From: Citrus sinensis
Taxonomy: Eukaryota > Streptophyta > Magnoliopsida > Sapindales > Rutaceae
NCBI RefSeq assembly: GCF_022201045.2
Contig: NC_068562.1
Location: 4,030,001-4,094,000 of the forward strand
Length of the DNA: 64,000 nucleotides
Reading direction: 5' to 3'
A program made the translations under genes and the position numbers. The first letter of the stretch is position 1, and each line of letters opens with the position of its first letter. Positions 38,550 through 51,999 of this stretch are shown here, piece by piece. The notes under the pieces are model-generated. The model was not told the origin of the DNA. It did not search any database and worked only from the letters and a program-made list of their open reading frames with translations.

Positions 38550-38979
38550 TCGGGTGATACATGCAGAATTACATCATGGTAGCGTTTTTGACTTGTTAGT
38601 TAACAGCCGTGGAGTTGACAGTTTTAGCATTCACAGCTGAAGGAATTTTTCTTGGGTAACAGGGTCCGTCTTTTCCAACGCCTTATTATATATGTTATTC
38701 AGTTTTTCATTAAAGAAAATAGAGGTTTAGGGAAAAGGTTGGTGGTTGCATTTAATTTGTATGTGAATATTGTAAGATATAATGGAGTGAATCAAAAAGC
38801 ATGTTCAATGAAAAGTCATTTCCCAAATGTCTTGTTTTCTAAATCATCAGCGGTCGCCCGTGGTTGCCTCCATGGTTTTGCATTTTGTTTTCGTGTGAGA
38901 TTGAGGAAAGTTGGCTATGACTACCATGCGCGGATGCACGAGATCTATTGGTAGATCCCATTTAATAAAATATTCAATT

Positions 38980-39720
38980 ATTTTTATTAATTCCAAACTC
39001 AATTAAAACAGCCATTACAACTTTAGTTTCAATTGTAATTCTAATTACAATAACAATTGTAATCGTAATTCCATCAACAGTTACAATTGTTATTATAATA
39101 ATATTTAATAAAAACTACAATAACAATAGCAATAATAAAATTATAGTTGTAGCAATAACTAATTGTATTTACAATTTTGTTATAGCAATAACTAACTGTA
39201 TTTACAATTTTGTTATAGCAATAACTAATTGTATTTACAATTTTGTTATAGCAATAACTAACTGTATTTACAATTTTGTTATAGCAATAACTAATTGTAT
39301 TTACAATTTTGTTAAAGACACAATTCTAATTACAACTGCAATTACGATCATAATTATAATTGTATTATTAATTGTAATTAAAACAACAAATACAGTCGCA
39401 ATTGACAAGAACAACTATAACAACGGTAACCATTGCAATTACAACTCCTTTTACATCGATAATTACAATTATAACTGCAATTATAGTTCCTATCACAATT
39501 ATAATTCCAATTACAGTTACAATTAAAATTACTATTACTATTACAATTACAATTACAATTCCAAATTTCCAATCACAATGTTAATGACAGTTCCCATTAT
39601 AGTTATAGTTGTCATTTCACTTCAATGACAATTACAACCGCGGACTAATTCCAATTTGGACAACAATTTGTATTAAAATAATAATTACAATTTGCATTAC
39701 AATTGTAGTTATAGATTTTT
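38980..39720. repeat. Degenerate AATTAC/GTAATT low-complexity tract
   Basis: About 700 bp made largely of diverged AATTAC, ACAATT and GTAATT words in both orientations, so it folds on itself extensively. Open frames on both strands are artefacts, rich in Asn/Cys on one strand and Thr/Ile on the other. A regular minisatellite sits inside it. Confidence 0.8.
39151..39315. repeat. Minisatellite, five 33-bp units
   Basis: Units start at 39151, 39184, 39217, 39250 and 39283. They are identical apart from one position in CTAA(T/C)TGTATTTACAA, which alternates T, C, T, C, T, and the final base of the last unit. The alternation suggests a 66-bp dimer was the unit of amplification. Confidence 0.95.
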
Positions 39721-39799
39721 CTATGACGCTGTATGATTTTTTATATACTGGGATTATAATTCTTTTTTTCCTTCTTTTAATTTGTAAGAAATCATTTTA

Positions 39800-42700
39800 A
39801 CCGATTTGTTAACTAGTTACAATATTTTTAAAGGATTTATATTTTTTATTAATATAAATATTTTTTGCTGTTGATCAAATCTACTAATGCACATTTGTTA
39901 TATTTAATTATTTTTTCAAGATTTACTTATATTACTTGATTGAACCAAGTCTTCCCTAATCTAAAATACTAGCTTAATCTAGAATATATCTGAAAAAAAA
40001 TCATGTTATTATATTGCATTAATCTTAAATTAAATACACTAAAAGTATAAATATTGGGTGAGTTTCTTTCTTAATAAACTTGCGGCTAGTAGTTGAGAGA
40101 GACAACAATAGACGGACAAGTACCTATGAGTCTATGACACATGGACTAAATTGTTTGGGACATTAACAAGCAAGCAGTTGAGACAATAAGAGACCGACAC
40201 CGACTCCAAAACTTATGACGCCAAGTTAACTAACAAATAAACAAAAAAATAAATTGTAATTTCAACCGTAATAAGCGGTTACTTTTTAATCAATATTACA
40301 CACGTGTAACAATTGTGTTGGCTGCGCGTCATGTCAAAGCGAAGCATGCAAACACCAGACGCATGGTAGGCGGACGGGAGTTATGAGAAGTTTGACATCA
40401 ATCCTTTGAAAGTGGATGCAGAACGAAGAGCAGAGTAAATCGATTGACCGAGCCGAACTTATCTGACGTTTCCTCACCAGGAGACTTTTCAATCACGATT
40501 TTAAACTCTTCTGTGAATAAAGAATAAAAATACTGACAGTCAAAGATGCCCCGTTGGATCCCATATAAGCCAAAATCGTAAATTCCGTCTATTATTGCTA
40601 CGGTTGATGACCTTTCTTCCCCTCTTTCTTTAATATTCTATGATAACAAATCGACTAGCAAGTGCATGTATTTTAATATGTATATGACAGTCGAAGCAAA
40701 CTGCTCGCCGAGACGTTCTGTCCCGATTCAACTTTCAAACGAAGAGTAATAACTACAGCCTCGAATACAGAGTGATTACACAAAGGAATTGATCGAGAAG
40801 TGGTTAATTATATAGTCTCTGTGATATTTATTTAACAAATTACTTAACGCCAAATCATTTGTACAGTATTTGCGACTTATCTTATTGTTAAACAAATATT
40901 GAGGGAAAATACCCACCTTACTCTCTCTCTCTCTCTTTTTTTTTTTAAGTGCCTTCTCAAAAAGACAAAAATTGACATTTATCCTATGATTTCGTTTGCC
41001 ATAAGACATTCATGTCCATCTAGTTTTCTGGAGTAAATTCAATGGTGAAAATGGTTAGGAATGACCAAATCTTCCATTAGTTTAAAATTTCATAAGGTCT
41101 CACTGTGAATAAGATTAATTTTGATAAGTTTTTTAGAAATATATAGGAAATAAAAGAAAAAAAGTTCTTCAAATTCTTAAAGATATGGGGTTTGGTTTTA
41201 TACTTTTTACCCCAATCCTCACATGCATATAAGTATGTATATTTTTACTTATTATTTATCTAAATATATATGATTCAAGATATTATTCCAATACTTTGAA
41301 GATATTTTTCTGTTTTTAATAAAATAAGTACTTTACAATATGATAGTGATAGTTTTTTTGAGTTATTTTAATATTTATTTCACCAAAATTGTACATGAAT
41401 ATCTACAAATAAAATAGGTACATGAATAGGGAACTTGTGGCCATGGGCAAAGTGGTTCCCATATGAAAATTCTCCATGTGTACCTTCATAAATGTATTAG
41501 GAAATAAGGTGGATTCTAAATAGGGGTGGGAATGAAGAAGGCCTTCCACCCTTATCCCACTCCATTGCCATGTATTTTATTATAAACCATATGATTTTTC
41601 TTTTGAACACTTTAGGTAAACAGTTATTAAAAAAAAAAAAAACAAGTCAATTGATAAGATAATAGTTGTATGCACTTTGTATGCTAAGTAAGATTAATTG
41701 TTATCCTTTGCACTTGAGAAATTCTATGTAAGGACTCTCCTAATCTAATTTTTCCTTAATTTTATGCAAGATTTGAGCATATGTCATTTAAAAGTTCAAA
41801 GATTGGGTTTTAATTTATTTACAATTTTCTTTAATAAATACCAAGCTCTAACGTTCTTATGCTTAACTGGTAGTAGACGTAGATTGATAGGATAGTTAAG
41901 CACTCGATATCTTTCTAACACCTGACCAAGCTTACGCGATTAGGTATGTTCTAATCGAATTGTGATTAAATCTTACCATAACCCAAATGACTAAATAAAA
42001 ATTTAATAATACTTTCGGTGAGATTAGATAACGTTCCAATTCAAATGACTTTATAAGAGATATTTTTATTAATTAAAATATTTTATTAAAACAATGACAA
42101 GATCTCTCTATTTATAATAGGATAAACCTACTTTCCTACATTAATGCAAAATAAAAATTAAATCATAAGATGTAGCTATTCGCATTTTAAAAATTACTTC
42201 GAATACTCTAATTTTAATAAAAGTTTTATTACAAAAAATCCATCATTTGTATTATTTTTAAAGACAATTTATTATAAATCAATATTACATAATTATTTTG
42301 AACACTCGTATATTGCACTCGTTATTTTATTTATAATTCTCATACCTTAAGCCTTAAAAACTTTATTTCCAACATTTTAATCAATATTTAGATGAACAAT
42401 GAAAAAATAATATTTTGAAAAGAATTTGGCTACAAATATGTCTGATACTTTTTTTTTTATTTTTCAAAAATAAATGAAAACAAAAGAATTACAAAATATC
42501 CTTGTTTTTTCCTTTTTGCTTTTGACTCTTCTTGTTCTTGTTCTTCGTCTTTTTCTCTTTTTTTTTATAGTATTTATAGAATTGTTTTATTATTACATTC
42601 TTATTGTAAATGTTTTTGGACGCCTTATAAAAAAATATTTTAGATGCAAAATCCAATATTGAACAAAAAATAAACAAAAATTAGTAACTAAAATTTTGTT

Positions 42701-43420
42701 AAATAATTTGTTTACAAGTCGTTCGTTATATTACTATAAGTATGTCTTAAATCTCTTAAAATTGGGGTGCGGAATAGTTTTATTGCTATTTCAAGTAAAC
42801 ACAACTACTTAATTAAAATAATTTAGTAATTTTTTTTTAAATTTTAAAGAGCATGCAAAGTAAAACTTTTTTTTTTTAATTTAGGAAATGAATGTACAAA
42901 TTAAAAGTGTTCAAAGTAATTTACAAAGTGCAAATTAAAGACTAAATACCTATCATAATTGACTCCAATTAAAATAAAAAAATAACAAATAAACCCAAAA
43001 TAATTAAAATCTTGAAATCTTCTAATAACGTCGGACATCATTAACCAAATTTTACAAACTAACAGAATTCAAAACTCTCGTGATAAACTACAATTATACA
43101 TTCTTTCTCTACTTGTCTATTCCCTTCTTCACACACACCTCAGTTAAATTTCTGTAATAAATATTAGGCAAGAAAAATAATGACATAGAAAAAATTTCAA
43201 GAAAAGACAAAATCTTGTTAGATTATTATTTTGTCTTCTTTCCCTTTTCTCTTTTAATTTCAATTGATTCTCCATTATTCATTCTTTGTTTGATCTTATC
43301 ATTCCGTGATTGTTGTAGAAATTGACCTGGTCAATTTGTTTCAGAAACTTAAGACTCTTATTAACTACGAGAAGAAGAAAGGGGAGAAAATTTTGTTAGA
43401 TTTAATTCTTATATTTGTTT
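39800..43420. other. Intergenic region, no gene seen
   Basis: AT-rich DNA. A GC-richer patch at about 40280-40560 has a CACACGTGT motif (about 40299-40307) but no convincing coding frame. A CT run lies at 40921-40936. A phrase around 41390-41590 with short inverted words (GGGTGGGAA, CCACCCTTATCCCAC) may be part of an old element. Nothing here can be called a gene. Confidence 0.4.
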
Positions 43421-43423
43421 AAG

Positions 43424-43625
43424 GAATAATGATATAGCCACAAATTTTTGTATAAATTTATTTTGTACAAACAGATGTGGTGTTAATTCATTAGTTGAAT
43501 TAAATATCTCTTGGTCCACATGATTTATTTTTGTTATTTTATATTTTCATTTAACTAATGAATTAATATCATATCAGTTTGTACAAGATAAATTTATACA
43601 AAAATTTGTGGTTGTATCATCACTC
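43424..43625. mobile_element. Mutator-type MITE with exact 9-bp target duplication
   Basis: The element is 202 bp and almost entirely two inverted arms of about 80 bp. The left end starts GAATAATGATATAGCCACAA; the reverse complement of the right end starts GAGTGATGATACAACCACAA. Both arms continue through ATTTTTGTATAAATTTAT and TTGTACAAAC. TTGTTTAAG flanks it exactly on both sides (43415-43423 and 43626-43634). A 9-bp duplication is the hallmark of Mutator-like insertion. The high arm identity suggests a fairly recent event. Confidence 0.88.
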
Positions 43626-44028
43626 TTGTTTAAGATACAAAGATGACACACAAATCCCTTAATTAGTTTTGAAAAGCATCAAATTTTGGATGACTAACAA
43701 GGTAAATTGTATATAAATTAAATTTTATCCTTAAAATTTTAGAAATACCAGATGTCAAAATCTTCCCCAAGAATTAGGAAAAATTAAGTTAGGAGAGGAT
43801 CCAAATTTGAAAAGAATAAATGTTTTTTTTCTTTTGCTTATAAAGAAGTAATTTACCTTCTTTCTTTACTTGGCTAAACAACAAAAAGAGAAATTAACGG
43901 AAATGAAAAGTATCTATCACTAATCAAAATTTCGTTTCGGAAAATGATTAGTTATTTAATATTTTGCTTAGTAGTAGATTTATTTATTTTTTTTACAATA
44001 GCATTCGAAATTTAATGTTTGTAAATAT

Positions 44029-44649
44029 TTAGGGCTAGTTTGGTAGTATTCAAACAATTGATGTCAATTGTGTTGTTGAAATTTTAATTGTGAATAGAAT
44101 CAATTAAATATTTGCTAAAATTTCTTTCCAAGCATACTATGAATTTTAAAAGCAATTGCATGTGTTTAGTAAATAATTATTGTTGAATTAGTATAAGAGT
44201 GCAAATAACTAAAGTGAACATAAGGTTAAATATGGACATAGTGTTGAATATATATATATATATATATATGCATGTATGTATATGTATATTATTTTATAGT
44301 GTATATTGATAATTGATAATTAAAATATTTTTTTTTTAAAATTTTGTTATCTCAATATAATTATCATTTGGTAATAGCAACATTCTCTTTAAGTTTAGTA
44401 ATTATATTTTCTAAGTAAATAAGGATAATTTTGAATTGTCATAATATATGTGAGTATATAAATACAAAAACATTTCTCAAAATGAGATTTTGTAAAACTA
44501 CTCAATATCTCCTTTGTAAATTTTACTATAAGATAGGATAATTTTATGAAAAGTAATTTATAAAAAAACTTTACTAAACAAAAAATTAAGTTTTAACTTT
44601 TTAAAATTATTTTTAAACATGTTAAAAATAATCCCAAATAAGCCCCTAA
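44029..44649. mobile_element. MITE-like element, hAT-style termini
   Basis: The left end TTAGGGCTAGTTTGGTAGTATT pairs with the reverse complement of the right end, TTAGGGGCTTATTTGGGATTATT. The interior is AT-rich and includes a TA microsatellite (about 44248-44268). Length is about 620 bp. No clear target-site duplication was found. Confidence 0.55.
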
Positions 44650-45089
44650 TCTATCATTTTCTTTGCCCTTAATCTATCGTTGTATTTGAATTATATCCTA
44701 CATAATATTGTTAGTAACTATTCACAATTCTTCCTTGTAATTTTTACATAAAAAATTATGTTTCCATTTTAAGTGAAGATTTATTTTATTATTTATACAA
44801 AAATCATTATATATTCGCTAACGGCCCTTGAGAAATTTTGGCAATCGGCTATTTTGGCGGCTATCTTTCTCTAACTCCAAGAACTCTCGAATTCCAGTCA
44901 ACCAATACCAATAATTTTTTCATTAACTTATCAAATTAAACAGTACTAAATATGCAATGACGAGAATGTCCCACTCTTCAACTATGCAAATACTATTAAA
45001 AAAAAAAAACAACCAATATTCACAAATAACGTACAAAAAAAAAAAAAGCCCAACCAAAAAAAAAAAAAAAAAAATTGAAATCTGAGTCC

Positions 45090-47954
45090 TCCCTCAGAGA
45101 CGGAGAGAACCGAAAACTGAAAAACCTCATCGTTTTCGTCATTTTGCTGCATTCAGGTTCCGTTTCTTTAATTTGATCTATCTAGGGTTTCATCTCTTTT
45201 TTTTTTTTTTGGTTTCTGTTATTTTCTTCTTAGACTATTGTCTGCAAAATATTTAAGGCTTTAAGTTTATTTATTTATTCATTTATTATGTACGAGAGAA
45301 GAATCGTTAGGCAGAGGTCTTAGACTTTGAAATTGATAAAATTTGTTACAATTGCTTTCTAGTTGATTTCTTTAGCTTTTGCGTTTACCGTTAAGCTGAT
45401 AATTTGCTTTCTCGGAATTATCAATTCTGGATTTGATGAATATCAGAGTCAGTCGATCTGAATATATGTCACTTGCATTTCATGACCGTGGTCTAGCTGG
45501 TCTGCACGACAGCTCAGCATATGCTTCTTGAGGTAGTTTATATTTCAGTGTTTCAGTTGTTTAATTTGTAATTATCAAATAAGACAGCAGAAAATTTGAG
45601 TTTTTTGGGTTTTTTTAAATTAATTGGAAGGTTTTTACATGGTAATTATTAGTGGATTTCGCTGATCCTATAAACAGTACAAAGGTTTAAATGTGTTTAA
45701 AATATCACAATTTGTATTGTGGAAGTAAAAGAAAGTTTTATTGATGATTTAGGACCGTGTGTTATTGTCTCATACAGCCGTTGTAGCAATTGGACAATAG
45801 AGAAAGTAGGGATTAGCAGTCTTAGTGATTTTGTAGGTTTCTGCATACTGCTTGCTGGGATTTACTGTAGTAGAGAATGTGTAGTGCATAAACTGAGAAC
45901 GCAACAGAGGAATTATCATATCCATGTTAGTCTAAAAGGCTTGTGAATGTTTGAAGCAGCGCTGTCTAATTGTCCTTGGATCATAATTTGGTATGAGAAA
46001 ATGTGAGGTTCAGTCATAAATTTAATTTAAAATTCCATTTTTCGTCATTGTAAGTATGGTTCTTACACTTATGGTTGACTGGCTTTTCTCTATGCTGAAT
46101 TGTAATGAATTGGTTTTATGCATTTGAAGAACAATTTATGAGTGTTATGGATGAGTTTGAAATCTTTTCCAAGCTTTCCAATTGTCCGCTCATTTCTTTA
46201 CCCTTCTTTATTTGACCAAAAAAAAAAATAGTGGCTGAGTAAGCATTTGATAAGAAGGGCAAACAACATGATTAACTTGTGTAAAAAATGTGGTCTGGGA
46301 TTGTTAAAATTGATTGTGTTATGCTTCACAGGTACTAAGTTAGAGAGGAATACTATGTTGGATATAAACAAGTGAGAATCTAAAACACGTTTTATGTCAC
46401 AAGAATTCAGTGAGATCCTATTAATGCATCATTTATGGAATAAACTATAAAGCCACCTGGAGCACATTCATCTGGAAAAGGAAGACTTGGTATAATAAAT
46501 GCTTAAATGTTGGCAATACTTAATTCTACCTCAATAACAAATTCGACTGGTCCAATTATGTGAATTCAGGGTCCCATTAGCTGTTAATCTACTGAACTAC
46601 TACAGCTCTTGTTCATCTGGGCTTAGGACTTGCTGTGCAAGGGTGTGATATTGAATGCAACACATGCAGAGATTATTGCTGACAATAAATAGCTGAAAGA
46701 TTTAGGTGTCTGTCTAATTTATAAATTTGGTTTATTATATGCTAATGAAGAACTCAAATGTTAAAAAATAAGTGAATGCATTTGCTCATCAATTTTCTAG
46801 GTGCTTGTATTTGAATGTAGATGCAAACTTTGGAAATTGATGGAGTTCTTTTAGATGGCATAATTCAATTGAGCTAGATAAGCGTAAAATCATGGTTTTT
46901 GTGAAATTATGTGTATATGCATTGGAAAGGATCTCGCAGCTGAATTTAGGTGAAGGATCTGACATGCCAAACTCTGCTGGCAGTAGTATAGTACTAAGGA
47001 AAATTGGATCATAAATTTACATCCTTCCATATTTTCTTTTTTTATCACACATTATATTTTTAAGTTATTGGAATATATATAATGAATTTTGAACGAAGTT
47101 TTTGTTTAAGAGATCTGCTGCCAAAAGTTTCATTCTCTACATTAATGTTTGATTTCCTTTTTCCCAGTTCTTTGAAGTTTAGAGATTGTGATACCAGTTC
47201 TTGGACCTGCACAGAGTATTGCCAGTGGAAGAATTTCGATTCCTGCAAACGTTGCGTTGGATTCAATTTCTTCATGGTCTGGTTGCATAGATTTTGTCAG
47301 TGGGTGTGAGAAAGGTGGCTTAGAATGGTTACCCAAGGAAAGTAACGTGAGAAAGATTATTTTGGTGTTTGAAATTGCAATTTTTTGGTTAAGAAGGTGC
47401 ATTCCATTCCCTTTCTGGCACCATCTTTGACTGCTGATGTGATCCTTTAGTAACTTAATTTTGGACCAATGCAAAATGTAAAAATGTGCAAGGCAGCTGA
47501 GAATGCTTCAAGTTCTTTTCTTCAAAAATCTTGATGGGTTTGCATGTACTTATGCGTCTATATTAACAAGTGTCAGAAGTCAAATAGGATGACATGGTCT
47601 GATTGAATTTAAGACTAGTGTTATTAAATTGAAAAATTGGGGGGAAATTGGAAGTAGTCAATCTCTAAATTGGTTTGAATCTTATGATGTCGAATATGCT
47701 TAGTTCAATTCATGGGCATAACCGGATAAATTGGTATGAGATTCACCTAATGTTACTTTGAGGTCAATAACTAGATAATTATTTTCTGGCTTTATTTTGC
47801 CATAATTTAGTACTTTTGGGGATTAATTGTTTCAGTGGAAAAATTTATGATATCCTCCTATGTTTGATGGCACATCTATTTTTATATGTTGTAATTGTTA
47901 CTCTTCATTTTCCTTTTTGGGACTGTTTACAGTGTTTTCATTGATGCAGGTGGA
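45090..47954 (+). other. Probable 5' leader and leader intron of the U-box gene
   Basis: A GA-rich leader (from about 45090) may end at CAG|GTTCCG (donor 45157). The nearest upstream acceptor to the ATG is TTGATGCAG, ending at 47949, only 5 nt before it. That would make a leader intron of about 2.8 kb. Additional non-coding exons inside are possible. No coding frame in this interval looks real. Confidence 0.45.
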
Positions 47955-50900
47955 ATGGAGATATCGTTGTTGAAAGTGCTTCTTAAAAAAATCTCTTCAT
48001 TCTTACATTTATCATCTTTTGACAGCATAAAGTTGGACATAGTTAAGAAATATTATCAGAGGGCTGAAGATATATTAAAGTTGTTGAAGCCAATACTTGA
48101 TGCCATTGTTGATTCTGATCTAGCTTCTGATGAGGTTCTTTACAAGGCATTTGAAGAGTTTGGCCAATCTATTGACGAGTTGAGGGAGCTCATTGAAAAC
48201 TGGCAACCATTGTTGAGTAGGGTTTATTTTGTAAGTTACAAACAGCTTTTGCAATTTTGAATTGATTTATCTTGTGCATCAAATTAAGGGGAAATCCCTA
48301 TGTTGAACTTGTAGAAGTAACATTGTCATGATCACCAGTTGCTTGATAAATACAATTATTATCCCATGGTATGTGGTTGCTTTTTTAGCTTAGTCTCTTG
48401 TAATCGGACAAGAGCTATTGGGACAGATTACACTGACATGAGGATTGGTGTGAGATTTAGTTAATCTCTTGTTTGCAAAAAGTTACTTTGCGTGAGAGGA
48501 CACTGACACACTGCCATGAGTGGCAACTGTAGGCGAGCCCTCCTTGGAGCAGGGCAGCTCACTCATTCTCTTTCTGGTATCCATCCTCATTAATGCAAGA
48601 GCATCAATCTTCCCGGGGGTTTAAGGGGTGTAGGGAAGTGAGTTAATAAATATCTGAATCTAAGATCCTCCCATCGAATATTTTGTCAGGCGTAGTGTGG
48701 ATATTTAGGCTTTATTACCATAGCATTGAAGAGGTGAGGTGTGCTCTAGCAATGACCTTTTTAGTCCTTGTTCTCAGGTCTTCTCTCTTTTTTCGTATGC
48801 TGTAGATGTATGAAAGATTCAGTTTTTTCCTGTTCTTCGTCTATTGTTGTTCCATGTTTATCCTTTCCCTCAAATTAGTTGCTCTTTTCACATTTTTTCA
48901 TGCCATCAATTAGTATTTTGATACTTCATATTATGTAAGTTTCTCTCTGTTCAGTTTGAATTTCTAATTTTGCTTCTTATTCTTAAGTTAGGGAGGAATA
49001 ACTTGTGACACTCCTAATGATATTAGTTGTGAGCAGTTTTATGATTTTTGGAGTCTTCTCTTCATAAATGCCTAATGTTTTGGGTTATTTAAAAGAAGAA
49101 ATAAAGTACATAAACAAAGAAAAATGCTTGTTGCATGAAATAATTATTTTTCATGTCGTCATGATATCCAGGTTCTGCAAGTTGAATCATTGATGTCAAA
49201 GATACGGACTTCTGGCTTGGATATTATGCTACAGCTAAAGTCTTCTCTTCAGTATCTCCCTGGTGAACTGAGTTCAACATCGCTTGAGGTACTTCACGAC
49301 AGGAAATCAGATTTAAAGTTTTTATGTAGAGAGCATAGTCCTTCGGTTTTCTGATTCATGAAGTCCGGTTAATTTTATGAGAAGGCATTTGTTACATGAT
49401 TGAATTATTATTATTATTTTTTTATAATTTTTGGGTATGAACGAGTCAGTTGCTTAGTTGCTAGTGGTTTGATTGGTTACAGTGGAGATAGTTAGATTGC
49501 ATTAATATGGACCTTAGGGATTGGCCTGACTGACTATTCAACTTGGGTTCAGATGCCTTGCAAAATATCAGCCTAGTTCAATCATGCCACCAACTTGGGA
49601 TATCCCCAGGGATATTGGTTGGGCAACTGCCCTTTGCATCTGGAATGAGGGGCCTTGCATGTGCCTGGGACTAATTTGGTGAAAAACTTGTTATCAGAAA
49701 ATGAAAATAAAAATAAAAATAAAAATAATAATAAAAAAGATTTCTATACATGCTGTCTAACAATTGAGATGACCAATTGCAGCTCTGCTCCCAGAAAATT
49801 AAGCATATGGAGTATGAACAAACATCTTCCCTCATTAAAGAAGCTATAAGGGATCAAGTGGATGGTGTTGCACCCAGCTCAGAGATCCTGGTAAAAGTTG
49901 CTGAGAGCCTGAGCTTGAGATCAAACCAGGAGATTCTGATCGAGGCTGTAGCCCTTGAAAAATTGAAGGAGAATGCTGAACAGGCTGAGAAGGCTGGCGA
50001 AGCTGAGTTTATGGATCAAATGATTTCTCTTGTAACCCGCATGCATGATCGCCTTGTTATGATAAAACAGTCGCAGATCTGTAGCCCAGTCCCAATACCC
50101 TCTGATTTCTGCTGTCCCCTCTCACTTGAGCTGATGACAGATCCTGTTATTGTAGCATCTGGGCAAACCTACGAGCGGGCTTTCATCAAGAAATGGATTG
50201 ATCTTGGCCTCTTTGTTTGTCCTAAGACACGTCAGACACTAGCTCATACTACTCTAATACCTAATTATACTGTAAAGGCACTAATTGCAAACTGGTGTGA
50301 ATTAAACAATGTGAAGTTGCCTGATCCTACAAAGACTGTGAGCTTAAACCAGCCCTCGCCTCTTTTTGTGCATGCCGATTCTAATGCACCAAGGGATTCA
50401 CATATATTTCCTCACACCAGAGGCAGCCAACAGATAATGCCCGAGTCAACTCGGTCTACAAATTCGCCTGCTAAGAACTTAGTTTCGTCGAACAATACAA
50501 GGGAGGGAGGCTCTCCATTACATCCCCATTCTACCTCAGAGACTTCCTATTCAGGTATTGCTGGAAATGGGCCAGGTTTGGATACTGCTAGAATATCGCT
50601 TACAAGTTCTGAAGACAGGTTTTCGAACTCAGAAGAGAGGAGTATGGAGTTAATTGGCCAACCCTCTATGTCAAAATCTATAAAAGAATTTCCTGCTACT
50701 ATTGATACTTCAGAACAGTCATCTCACATCCATAATAGGACTGCCTCAGCCTCCAGCGTGCTTTCTAATTTGAATCTCTCGCAAGGAGATGCCAATGAGA
50801 CTTCAGAGTTGTCAAATCACAGTGACGCTTCTGGAGAGGGGAAATTAGAATCCCAGCCTGCTACTACCATGAGGAGAGAACCTGAATTCCCATCCCGTGT

Positions 50901-51837
50901 GATGGAAACACGGTCTCGGAGCCAAGTGATATGGCGGCGCCCATCAGAGAGGTTTGTTCCAAGAATAGTTTCTACTTCTGGTGCGGAAACAAGAGCCGAT
51001 CTCTCTGGCATTGAAACCCAAGTGCGGAAGCTGGTTGAGGACTTGAAGAGCACATCACTTGATACTCAAAGAGAGGCAACGGCTGAACTTCGATTACTTG
51101 CCAAGCACAACATGGATAATAGGATGGTAATAGCAAATTGTGGGGCCATCAATATATTAGTTGATTTGCTCCACTCAAGTGAAATAAAGATTCAGGAAAA
51201 TGCTGTTACAGCACTTCTTAACTTATCCATTAATGATAACAACAAAAGTGCAATTGCCAATGCCAATGCAATTGAACCTCTGATTCATGTCCTTCAGACA
51301 GGGAGCCCGGAAGCTAGGGAGAACGCAGCGGCAACTCTCTTTAGTCTTTCTGTGATTGAGGACAACAAGATCAAGATTGGGAGATCTGGGGCAATTGGAC
51401 CTCTAGTTGATCTACTGGGAAACGGAACTCCAAGGGGGAAGAAAGATGCAGCTACAGCTTTGTTTAACTTATCAATATATCATGAAAACAAGGCCCGAAT
51501 TGTGCAAGCTGGTGCAGTGAAGCACCTTGTGGATTTGATGGACCCAGCAGCTGGGATGGTTGATAAGGCAGTTGCTGTTTTAGCAAATCTTGCTACTATT
51601 CCCGACGGAAGGGTTGCAATAGGTCAGGAGAATGGGATCCCAGTTTTGGTTGAGGTTGTTGAATTGGGTTCCGCAAGAGGCAAAGAAAATGCAGCTGCTG
51701 CCCTTTTACAGCTTTGCACAAACAGTAGTAGGTTTTGCAGTATGGTGCTCCAAGAAGGAGCTGTCCCACCATTGGTGGCATTATCACAATCGGGCACTCC
51801 AAGGGCCAAAGAAAAGGTACACCTCTTGCTTAAATAC

Positions 51838-51879
<42 letters not shown>

Positions 51880-51983
51880 CTCTTCATTTGAAAGTTATGA
51901 AACAAGCCTTCATTTTGCTGCAGGCACAAGCACTTCTTAGCTACTTCAGAAACCAACGACATGGTAATGCTGGGAGGGGCTGA
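47955..51983 (+). CDS. PUB4: U-box/ARM-repeat E3 ubiquitin ligase (PUB4-like)
   Basis: Cytosolic or membrane-associated plant U-box ligase. PUB4 acts in receptor-kinase signalling, root meristem and symbiosis pathways; the role here is inferred from similarity. Exons are 47955-48230, 49172-49288, 49783-51816 and 51924-51983, giving 828 residues, close to Arabidopsis PUB4. The N-terminal UND domain covers about 1-200. The U-box begins at about 235 (PIPSDFCCPLSLELMTDPVI) with the expected YERAFIKKWI and YTVKALIANWCE. A Ser-rich linker (about 310-535) follows. Armadillo repeats run from about 540 to the end, with repeated signatures such as LLHSSEIKIQENAVTALLNLSI. The product ends RNQRHGNAGRG. 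The last intron contains a long CT microsatellite. Confidence 0.94.
49430..49735 (+). mobile_element. Possible SINE in intron 2 of the U-box gene
   Basis: The interval contains a weak A-box-like stretch near 49449-49475, a B-box-like GGTTCAGATGCC near 49546-49557, and an A-rich end built of AAAAT units (about 49700-49735). The boxes match the Pol III consensus only loosely and no target duplication was found, so this is tentative. Confidence 0.25.
51836..51882. repeat. CT microsatellite in the last U-box intron
   Basis: About 20 CT units with one interrupting CGCT. It fills nearly half of the 107-nt intron 51817-51923 and lies 40 nt upstream of the acceptor, in the branch-point/polypyrimidine region. 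Confidence 0.95.
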
Positions 51984-51999
51984 TATTAGAGGCAGAACC

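Noticed and set aside
39151-39315. CRISPR-like array
   Set aside because: The units are contiguous with no unique spacers, and the context is a plant nuclear genome.
39378-39584. Asn/Cys-rich and Thr/Ile-rich frames
   Set aside because: They are translations of a low-complexity AATTAC tract.
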